Below, in pieces: positions 17,159 to 24,046 of a DNA stretch of 64,000 bases. The translations under genes and the position numbers were made by a program. Where the stretch lies: positions 1 through 64,000 of the forward strand of contig NZ_JACVTO010000014.1 of assembly GCF_016518545.1 (NCBI RefSeq), in the 5' to 3' direction. How positions within the stretch are numbered: position 1 is the first letter of the stretch; each line of letters opens with the position of its first letter. Source of the stretch: Pseudomonas sp. S30 (GTDB lineage: Bacteria; Pseudomonadota; Gammaproteobacteria; Pseudomonadales; Pseudomonadaceae). The notes beneath the pieces were generated by a model. It saw only the letters and a list, made by a program, of their open reading frames with translations. It searched no databases and was not told where the DNA came from.

Positions 17159-18640
17159 TCAGTCGACGGGCGTCTGCTCGGCCAGTGCCACCGCGCGGAA
17201 CATGGCGCGGCGCTTGTTGATGGTTTCCTCCCACTCCAGCGCAGGCACGGAGTCGGCGACGATGCCACCACCGGCCTGCACGTGGAGTTCGCCATCCTTG
17301 ATCACGGCCGTGCGGATGGCGATGGCGGTGTCCATGTTGCCATTCCAGGCGAAGTAACCTACCGCGCCGCCATAGACGCCACGCTTCACCGGCTCCAGTT
17401 CGTCGATGATCTCCATGGCGCGGATCTTCGGCGCGCCCGACAAGGTACCGGCCGGCAGGATCGCCCGCAGCGCGTCCATCGCCGTAAGGCCCTCGGCGAG
17501 CTCGCCGGTCACGTTGGACACGATGTGCATCACGTTGGAATAGCGCTCGATGACCATCTTCTCGGTCAGGCGAACACTGCCCGTGGAGGAGACCCGGCCG
17601 ACATCGTTGCGCCCCAGGTCGATGAGCATCAGGTGCTCGGCGATCTCCTTGTCGTCCGACAGCAGGTCTTCTTCCAATGCGCGATCGGCCTGCTCGTTGG
17701 CGCCCCGTGGACGGGTACCGGCGATCGGCCGCACCGTGACCAGGTTATCCTCCACACGCACCAGTACCTCCGGCGAGCTGCCGACCACATGGAAGTCGCC
17801 GAAGTTGAAGAAGTACATGTAGGGCGTGGGGTTGAAGGCGCGCAGTGCCCGATAGAGGTCGATGGGCGCGGCCTTGAAGTCGATGGACATGCGCTGCGAG
17901 GGGACCACCTGCATGCAGTCGCCGGCCAGGATGTAGTCCTTGATCCGTGCCACGGCCTGCTCGTAGTCGGCGCGGGTATAGCTGGAACGGAATTCGGGCT
18001 CTGCCGGCAGCGGACCACCGAGGTCCAGGCCGCGACGTGGGGTGATCGGCTGGCGCAGGGTGTCGAGCAGACCGGCCAGACGCGCCTGCCCTTGCTCGAA
18101 GGCGTCGGCGGCAGCGGGATCGACCAGCACGATCGCATGCATCTTGCCGGCGAGATTGTCGAACACCACGACCGCGTCGGAGACCATCAGCAGGATGTCC
18201 GGCACGCCCAGCGGGTCGGGATTGGGGCTGGCACCCAGGCGCTTTTCGACATACCGCACGCAGTCGTAGCCAAAATAGCCGACCAGCCCACCATTGAAGC
18301 GCGGCAGGCCGGCGATGTCGGCGACCTGGTAACGGTCCTTGAAGGTCTCGACGAAGGCCAGCGGATCTTCCACCTCGTGGCTTTCCACCTCGACCCCGTC
18401 GTGGAGGATGCTGACCCGGTAGCCGTGAACCCTCAGGACCGTGCGTGATGGCAGGCCGATCATCGAGTAGCGCCCCCACTTTTCACCGCCCTGCACCGAC
18501 TCGAGCAGGTAGGAGTTGGGCTGGTCAGCCAGTTTCAGGTAGATCGACAGCGGCGTGTCGAAGTCGGCCAGGGTTTCGCAGGCCAGGGGAATGCGGTTGT
18601 AGCCGGCAGCGGCCAGGCGCAGGAATTCTTCGCGGGTCAT
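17159..18640 (-). CDS. trpE: Anthranilate synthase component I
   Basis: Makes anthranilate from chorismate with TrpG. 493 residues. The N-terminal part holds the feedback-site signature LLESVQGGEKWGRYSMIG (about 41-58). The C-terminal chorismate-binding domain shows PFxYMYFFNFGDF, SSPEVLVRVE, GTRPRG, HLMLIDLGRNDVGRV and the P-A-G-T-L-S-G-A-P-K loop. The start is the ATG at 18640 (MTREEFLRL), with GAGG upstream; an 8-codon extension runs into the leader. Only 69 bp separate it from the gph/leader stop. Confidence 0.97.
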   Translation of the reverse strand: MTREEFLRLAAAGYNRIPLACETLADFDTPLSIYLKLADQPNSYLLESVQGGEKWGRYSMIGLPSRTVLRVHGYRVSILHDGVEVESHEVEDPLAFVETFKDRYQVADIAGLPRFNGGLVGYFGYDCVRYVEKRLGASPNPDPLGVPDILLMVSDAVVVFDNLAGKMHAIVLVDPAAADAFEQGQARLAGLLDTLRQPITPRRGLDLGGPLPAEPEFRSSYTRADYEQAVARIKDYILAGDCMQVVPSQRMSIDFKAAPIDLYRALRAFNPTPYMYFFNFGDFHVVGSSPEVLVRVEDNLVTVRPIAGTRPRGANEQADRALEEDLLSDDKEIAEHLMLIDLGRNDVGRVSSTGSVRLTEKMVIERYSNVMHIVSNVTGELAEGLTAMDALRAILPAGTLSGAPKIRAMEIIDELEPVKRGVYGGAVGYFAWNGNMDTAIAIRTAVIKDGELHVQAGGGIVADSVPALEWEETINKRRAMFRAVALAEQTPVD

Positions 18641-18685
18641 GGGTAGCCTCAAGGCAAGCAGCAAGGGAAACGGGCAAGCGGATGG

Positions 18686-18701
18686 GCCGGCAGGGGCCGG
18701 C
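18686..18701 (-). promoter_or_regulatory. Hairpin in the trpE leader RNA
   Basis: GCCGGC repeated around AGGG (18686-18691, 18696-18701) forms a 6-bp stem 8 nt after the gph/leader stop and 45 bp before trpE. It matches the hairpin downstream of the trpG leader peptide. No U run follows. Confidence 0.45.
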
Positions 18702-18709
18702 AGGCAGGA

Positions 18710-18778
18710 TCAGGCGCGCCAGCGCCAGCGGGCCAGGGCCTTGATGACTTTCATCCAGAGTTTGCCAGTGATACCCAC
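18710..18778 (-). CDS. trp leader peptide nested in frame at the end of gph
   Basis: The last 22 codons of gph, from a GTG at 18778 or an ATG at 18754, encode a peptide ending MKVIKALARWRWRA then TGA. It aligns codon for codon with the free-standing leader before trpG (identical length from GTG, from ATG, and to the stop). It therefore probably serves both as the Gph tail and, when translated on its own, as the trpE leader. This dual use is inference; the duplication is direct observation. Confidence 0.6.
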   Translation of the reverse strand: MGITGKLWMKVIKALARWRWRA

Positions 18779-19528
18779 GGTGCGGTCTCTGTCCTGGGAG
18801 GCGTTGAGGTTCGCCCACGTTATCCCAGTGTCGGTGACGACGCAACCGGGCAGCAGCAGGCGCAGATCGTCGAGCACCAGGTTGGGCGATTCTTCTTCGA
18901 TCGGCCGTCCATGATTGTAACCGTAGGTCAGGCCGACGCTTTGCACACCGGCCGCGCGAGCCGCCAGCACATCGTTGCGCGAGTCGCCGACGAACAGGGA
19001 CTGCGCTGGCGCGATACCGGCCATTTGCATGACGAACAGCAGCGCCGCCGGATCGGGTTTCTTCTGCGGCAAGGTGTCGCCGCCAATGATCCAGCGGAAA
19101 TACCGACCGATCTTCATCTGGTCCAGCAATGGCGCGACGAAGCGCTCAGGCTTGTTGGTGATCAATGCCATCTCCACGCCTTGCTTGTGCAACCAGCGCA
19201 GGGTGTCGCGAACCCCTGGATACACCACGGTCAGCTCGTGGCTCTGGCCATAGGCCTGCATGAACAGCTCCAGGCCCTGGGCAGCCAGGTGGGCGTCGAC
19301 CTGGTCGTGCTCGAGCGCACCGGCCAGGGCGCGGCGAACCAGCACCTCGGCGCCATTGCCGACCCACTGGCGTACCGCATCCAGGCCTGCCGGCGGGCGC
19401 CCGAGGGCGACCAGCATGCGATCGACAGCGGCGGCCAGGTCGGGTACCGAGTCGATCAGCGTGCCGTCCAGGTCGAACATCACCAGCTTGGGCAGCGTTC
19501 CCGGGAACAGCTGCTCGAAGCCGCTCAT
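18710..19528 (-). CDS. gph: Phosphoglycolate phosphatase
   Basis: HAD-family phosphatase hydrolysing 2-phosphoglycolate. 272 residues with motif I DLDGTLID (19-26), motif II ITNKPERF and the motif III/IV region KKPDPAALLFVM...FVGDSRNDVLAA. The ATG at 19528 overlaps the rpe stop by 4 bp, so rpe-gph are translationally coupled. The C-terminal tail of about 22 residues (basic and Trp-rich, ending RWRWRA) is shared with the trp leader peptide and is not part of the HAD fold. Confidence 0.92.
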   Translation of the reverse strand: MSGFEQLFPGTLPKLVMFDLDGTLIDSVPDLAAAVDRMLVALGRPPAGLDAVRQWVGNGAEVLVRRALAGALEHDQVDAHLAAQGLELFMQAYGQSHELTVVYPGVRDTLRWLHKQGVEMALITNKPERFVAPLLDQMKIGRYFRWIIGGDTLPQKKPDPAALLFVMQMAGIAPAQSLFVGDSRNDVLAARAAGVQSVGLTYGYNHGRPIEEESPNLVLDDLRLLLPGCVVTDTGITWANLNASQDRDRTVGITGKLWMKVIKALARWRWRA

Positions 19529-20199
19529 GGGCGAGCCAGGGCCAGTTCGGCGTGCATCCTGGCGATGACGTCGGCGTAATCCGGGGCATTGAAGATCGCC
19601 GAGCCGGCAACGAAGGTGTCAGCGCCAGCCGCGGCGATTTCACGGATGTTGCCGACGTTGACGCCGCCGTCGATCTCCAGGCGGATGTCACGGCCGCTGG
19701 CGTCGATCAGCGCGCGCGCCTCGCGCAGCTTGTCGAGGGTGCCGGGGATGAACTTCTGGCCACCGAAGCCTGGGTTGACGCTCATCAGCAGAACCATGTC
19801 AACCTTGTCCATCACATACTTGAGGACGTCCAGCCCGGTAGCCGGGTTGAACACCAGGCCCGCTTTGCAGCCGCCGTCGCGAATCAGTTGCAGCGAGCGG
19901 TCGATGTGCTGGGTGGCTTCAGGGTGGAAGGTGATGAAGGTGGCGCCGGCCTCGATGAAGTCGCCGATGATGCGGTCGACCGGACTGACCATGAGGTGCA
20001 CGTCGATCGGCGCGCTGACGCCGTACTTGCGCAAGGCGCTGCAGACCATCGGGCCGATGGTGAGGTTGGGTACGTAATGGTTGTCCATGACATCGAAATG
20101 GACGAAGTCGGCCCCAGCGGCCAGGACCTTGTCGACGTCTTCGCCCAGGCGGGCGAAATCGGCGGAAAGAATGGAGGGAGCAATAGCGTAGGGCTGCAT
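19525..20199 (-). CDS. rpe: Ribulose-phosphate 3-epimerase
   Basis: Interconverts ribulose-5-phosphate and xylulose-5-phosphate. 224-residue TIM barrel with the metal-site and substrate motifs APSILSADFARLG, FVHFDVMDNHYVPN, DVHLMV, VNPGFGGQKFIP and LEIDGGVN. The start is the ATG at 20199 (MQPYAIAPSIL); a longer upstream reading frame is not family sequence. It heads the minus-strand run rpe-gph-leader-trpE. Confidence 0.97.
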   Translation of the reverse strand: MQPYAIAPSILSADFARLGEDVDKVLAAGADFVHFDVMDNHYVPNLTIGPMVCSALRKYGVSAPIDVHLMVSPVDRIIGDFIEAGATFITFHPEATQHIDRSLQLIRDGGCKAGLVFNPATGLDVLKYVMDKVDMVLLMSVNPGFGGQKFIPGTLDKLREARALIDASGRDIRLEIDGGVNVGNIREIAAAGADTFVAGSAIFNAPDYADVIARMHAELALARP

Positions 20200-20448
20200 G
20201 GCGCACCTATGGTGGTGGAAATCACGGTGGCGCGCATTGTAACCCAGGCGGGGGAAGCAAGGCTGATTGGTATCAATCGGCATCGTCTGCACGGCACCTG
20301 CCACACATTCGCCAGTGGCCGATGCCGGCCTCGACGCAACGCGGTCACGGGTTGGCGAGCGCAGGCCCGTGCATCGACGGAGATCGGCGTGGCCGTCGCG
20401 GGCATTTAGCATTAGTCTGCCAGTACTTTTCTGATCCTGGGTGGCTCC

Positions 20449-21444
20449 ATGCTCCTACCTCACCGCACGTCGCTGGCCATGCTCTGCCTGGCCGCCTCGT
20501 TCCCTCTGGCAACACGCGCCGCCGATCCCGACCCTGCTCCCGCCGCACCGGCCACCGAGGTGCGCGCGCCGTTGCTCGAGCGCAGCCAGGAGGATGCCCT
20601 GGCCCTGGAGCGCCGGGTGCCGAAAGTCGAGCAGCAGACCTTGCAGGCCGAGGGTGGCGATTTCCTCGCGCTGTGGAAACCGGCCAACGACACCGATCCC
20701 AAAGGCGCGGTGATCATCGTTCCAGGTGCCGGCGAGTCCGCCGACTGGCCGGACACCGTGGGGCCATTGCGCAGCCGCTTTCCCGATGTCGGCTGGCACA
20801 GCCTGAGCCTGAGCCTGCCGGACCTTCTGGCCGACACCCCGCAGCCCAGAAGCGACGACACGCCAGCGCCGGCGTCCAAGGGCGACGACAAGGGCACCAG
20901 CGCGCCAGCCAAGGCTACGCCGGACGACGCCAATGCCAATGTCGCCCAGGCCACGGCGGCCGATCCGGACACCGCGCAGACTGGCGACACCGCGCGCACC
21001 AGCGACCACAACGACCAGGCCGATGCCGCCCGCATCTTCGCCCGCCTGGATGCCGCCGTGGCCTTCGCCCAGCAGCAGAACGCCCACAGCATCGTACTGA
21101 TCGGCCATGGCAGCGGCGCCTATTGGGCCGCGCGGTACGTCAGCGAGAAGCAACCACCACAGGTGCAGAAGCTGGCGCTGATCGCGGCGCAAACGCCGGC
21201 GCGGGTCGAGCACGATCTGGAAAGCCTGGTGCCGACACTCAAGATCCCCACCGCCGACATCTATTTCGTCACGCGCACCCGTGACCAGGACGCAGCCAAG
21301 CGGCGCTTGCAGGCCAGCAAGCGGGAGAAGGACAGCCAGTACCGCCAACTGTCGCTGATCGCCATGCCCGGCGACCGCACGGCGGAGCAGGAGCAACTGT
21401 TCCGCCGCGTACGCGGCTGGATGATGCCGCAACCTGCCGAATGA
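20449..21444 (+). CDS. DUF3530 family alpha/beta-hydrolase-like exported protein
   Basis: Uncharacterised, 331 residues. A signal peptide (1-24, ending TRA) is followed by an alpha/beta-hydrolase-like core: VIIVPGAGESADWPDTV (about 88-104) and a nucleophile-elbow-like IGHGSGA near residue 221. A low-complexity linker rich in Ala, Asp and Thr (about 126-190) is inserted between these. Its oxyanion and His/Asp residues cannot be assigned surely, so catalysis is unproven. It is divergent from rpe and convergent with djlA. Confidence 0.75.
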   Translation: MLLPHRTSLAMLCLAASFPLATRAADPDPAPAAPATEVRAPLLERSQEDALALERRVPKVEQQTLQAEGGDFLALWKPANDTDPKGAVIIVPGAGESADWPDTVGPLRSRFPDVGWHSLSLSLPDLLADTPQPRSDDTPAPASKGDDKGTSAPAKATPDDANANVAQATAADPDTAQTGDTARTSDHNDQADAARIFARLDAAVAFAQQQNAHSIVLIGHGSGAYWAARYVSEKQPPQVQKLALIAAQTPARVEHDLESLVPTLKIPTADIYFVTRTRDQDAAKRRLQASKREKDSQYRQLSLIAMPGDRTAEQEQLFRRVRGWMMPQPAE

Positions 21445-21460
21445 TCTGCACGAACGCGGC

Positions 21461-22225
21461 TCAGAATCCTCGCCGCTTGCGCACCAGGGCATAGGCCTGG
21501 TGCAGTTCACGGGTGCGTTCGGTGGCCTCGCGCACGCGCGCTTCGCTGGCGCCGCTGCCCACCAGTTTATCGGGATGGTGACGGCTGACCAGACGTCGAT
21601 ACGCCTGCTTGATCCGCTCGGCGTCGCTGTCGGCCTCCACGCCCAGCAGGCGGAGGGCGGCGACATAGGTCATGGCATCGCTCGACACGGTTGAACGCCT
21701 GGGTTCGTACTCCTGGGACAAGGCCTGCACCTGGACCCGGCTCATGCCCAACTGCCGCCCCCAGTTCAACAGCAATTCACGCTCGTGGTGCCCGGCCTTG
21801 CCGTCGGCCCAGGCCATGCGCCAGCACGCACGCAAGGTGCCCTCGGCGCCATGGGGCTGCTCAGCGATGCGCCGCAGGTAGTGACCCAGTCGGTCCTTGC
21901 CTGCCTTGCCGCGATTGAAGGCGGCGATCGCCCGCAACCTGGCCGGTTCGCCCAGGTCTAGCTGGCTCATCTCCTGACGCGCCTGGTGAATATGTGCCTC
22001 GGCCACCCGCCCGTCGCTCTTGGCCAGGCGGCCCAGCAACACGAACAGCAATTCTTCGTCGCGCAGCGTCGGCCGACCGCCCAGGCGCTCGCGCACGTCG
22101 TCCCAGTCCTGCAGGCGCAGACGTCGATCCATGGCCTGCCCCAGCAACGCCCCCAGCAGCGCGCCGGGGATGCTGGCCACGGCGAAGCCGGCCCCGGCCC
22201 CGATCACTGTGCTCGGCCACCACAT
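21461..22225 (-). CDS. djlA: Membrane-anchored co-chaperone DjlA
   Basis: Type III DnaJ-like co-chaperone for DnaK. 254 residues: N-terminal glycine/alanine-rich membrane segment (about 7-29), a central TerB-like helical domain, and a C-terminal J domain with HPD at 217-219 (SRHHPDKL). It lies 1 bp after murU on the same strand, forming an amgK-murU-djlA run. Confidence 0.9.
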   Translation of the reverse strand: MWWPSTVIGAGAGFAVASIPGALLGALLGQAMDRRLRLQDWDDVRERLGGRPTLRDEELLFVLLGRLAKSDGRVAEAHIHQARQEMSQLDLGEPARLRAIAAFNRGKAGKDRLGHYLRRIAEQPHGAEGTLRACWRMAWADGKAGHHERELLLNWGRQLGMSRVQVQALSQEYEPRRSTVSSDAMTYVAALRLLGVEADSDAERIKQAYRRLVSRHHPDKLVGSGASEARVREATERTRELHQAYALVRKRRGF

Positions 22226-22226
22226 C

Positions 22227-22898
22227 TCAGGCGCGCTCGCCGATCAGGCGCTCGACCTCGGCCAGGCGCTCAAGCGTGCCCACGTCGACCCACCGCCCAC
22301 GGAAGTGCTCGCCACTGACCTGGCCGGCGGCCATGGCCTGACGCAGCAGCGGGGCCAGCTTGAAGGCGCCCGGTCGACAGCCGTCGAACAGTTTCGGGTG
22401 CAGCACCGATACACCGCTGAAGGTCAGGGTGCCGGGCATCTGGTCACGGTCGGTGACCTGCTGGCCGTCGAGGCGGAAGTCGCCGCCTCCGTGGTGGCCG
22501 GGATTGTCCACCAGCACCAGATGCGCCAGGCCCGCCAGCGGCTGGCGCAGGCGGGTGAAGTCGTAGTCGGTCCAGACATCGCCATTGACCAGCACGAACG
22601 GCGCCTCACCCAGCAGCGGTAGCGCCTTGAAAATGCCGCCGCCGGTTTCCAGCGGCTCGCCTTCGGGCGAATAGCGAAGGGTCAGGCCGAAGCGAGCACC
22701 GTCTCCCAGGTGCGCTTCGATCTGCTCACCGAGCCAGGCATGGTTGATCACCACCTCGCTGAAACCGGCCAGGGCCAGCGCTTGCAGATGGTACTCGATC
22801 AGCGCCTTGCCTGCGGCCTGCACCAGAGGCTTGGGCGTGTGCAGGGTCAGCGGCCGCATGCGCTCGCCCTTGCCGGCGGCCAGGATCATGGCCTTCAT
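22227..22898 (-). CDS. murU: N-acetylmuramate alpha-1-phosphate uridylyltransferase
   Basis: Makes UDP-MurNAc from MurNAc-alpha-1-phosphate in the pseudomonad cell-wall salvage route that bypasses MurA (fosfomycin target). 223-residue nucleotidyltransferase with AMILAAGKGERMRPLT (3-18), the YSPEGEPLETGGGIFKALP loop and VNGDVW. Often misnamed mannose-1-phosphate guanylyltransferase. Its ATG overlaps the amgK stop by 4 bp. Confidence 0.93.
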   Translation of the reverse strand: MKAMILAAGKGERMRPLTLHTPKPLVQAAGKALIEYHLQALALAGFSEVVINHAWLGEQIEAHLGDGARFGLTLRYSPEGEPLETGGGIFKALPLLGEAPFVLVNGDVWTDYDFTRLRQPLAGLAHLVLVDNPGHHGGGDFRLDGQQVTDRDQMPGTLTFSGVSVLHPKLFDGCRPGAFKLAPLLRQAMAAGQVSGEHFRGRWVDVGTLERLAEVERLIGERA

Positions 22899-23914
22899 GG
22901 GCGCCCCCCGGCATCCAGTGCGGCCAGCAACTGACCGAGCTCGGCGAGTTCCGGACGGCGCTCGATCACCTCGTGCAGGTAGGCGAAGAACCGCGGCACG
23001 TCGGCCAGGTAGCGCGGCTTGCCATCACGATGACAGATGCGCGCGAAGATGCCGATCACTTTCAGGTGGCGCTGCACGCCCATCAGGTCGCTGGCCCGCT
23101 GAAACGCCTCGAACTGCGCCTGTACCGGAATGCCGGCAGCGCGCGCCTTGTCCCAGTAGCTGCGCAGCCAGGCATCGACACGCGCCTGCGGCCAGCTGAG
23201 GAAGGCGTCCTTGAACAGGCAGGTGATGTCGTAGGTCACCGGTCCGTAGACCGCGTCCTGGAAGTCCAGTACGCCGGGGTTCGGCTCGCTGAGCATCAGG
23301 TTGCGCGGCATGTAGTCGCGGTGCACCAGCACCTTCGGCTGGGCCAGCGCGCTGTCGATCAGCACCTGACTGACGCGCTGCCAGCAAGCCTGCTGGGCGT
23401 CGTCGAAGCGATGCTTCAGGGCGTGCCCGACGTACCATTCGGGAAACAGCTCCAGTTCGCGGCGCAGCAGTGCGGTGTCGTAGCTGGGCAGCGGCGCCTG
23501 CATCGGCAGGCGCTGCAAGGCCAGCAGGGCATCGATGGCGTCGGCGAACAGGGCGTCGGCGTTGGCGCCGTCGATCACATCCAGATAAGTCTGACGTCCC
23601 AGGTCGCTGAGCAACAGGAAACCGCGCGCCAGGTCCTGGGCGTGGATCACAGGCACGTTGACGCCGGCACCAGCCAGCAACTGATCGATGGCGACGAACG
23701 GTGCACAGTTTTCCTGCGGCGGCGGCGCGTCCATGACCACGAAACTGCGCCCTGCGCCCTGCCAGCGGAAGTAGCGGCGAAAGCTCGCATCGCTGCTGGC
23801 AGGCGTCAGATCGCCAGGCGGCACGTCGCCCCAGGCCTGCTCGCGGAAAAGATTCTGTAACGCAGGTTCAAGCCATGCAGTCAGCTGCTGCAGGCGTACA
23901 TCATGATCGGGCAT
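22895..23914 (-). CDS. amgK: N-acetylmuramate/N-acetylglucosamine 1-kinase
   Basis: Anomeric sugar kinase producing MurNAc-1-phosphate for MurU. 339 residues, aminoglycoside-phosphotransferase-like fold with the catalytic loop HRDYMPRNLM and the metal site LDFQDAVYGP. First gene of amgK-murU-djlA. It is divergent from lptD with 132 bp between, so this gap holds two promoters. Confidence 0.93.
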   Translation of the reverse strand: MPDHDVRLQQLTAWLEPALQNLFREQAWGDVPPGDLTPASSDASFRRYFRWQGAGRSFVVMDAPPPQENCAPFVAIDQLLAGAGVNVPVIHAQDLARGFLLLSDLGRQTYLDVIDGANADALFADAIDALLALQRLPMQAPLPSYDTALLRRELELFPEWYVGHALKHRFDDAQQACWQRVSQVLIDSALAQPKVLVHRDYMPRNLMLSEPNPGVLDFQDAVYGPVTYDITCLFKDAFLSWPQARVDAWLRSYWDKARAAGIPVQAQFEAFQRASDLMGVQRHLKVIGIFARICHRDGKPRYLADVPRFFAYLHEVIERRPELAELGQLLAALDAGGRP

Positions 23915-24046
23915 TGCAAGGGTCTCCGACGGCCCCTAGCCGTCAAGCGGGTCATGCTTTATTATCCAGCATCTTTTTCAGACCATCGAGAGGCGTGCGG
24001 CCCCCACACGCGGGCAGATGGCACGCAGGAAGCCCGGACTAATAAG

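Noticed and set aside
18686..18701. Calling the trpE leader hairpin a Rho-independent terminator.
   Set aside because: No T run follows the stem, so it is listed only as a leader structure.
22227..22898. Mannose-1-phosphate guanylyltransferase.
   Set aside because: The gene overlaps amgK and has the short MurU layout, which fits the salvage route better.
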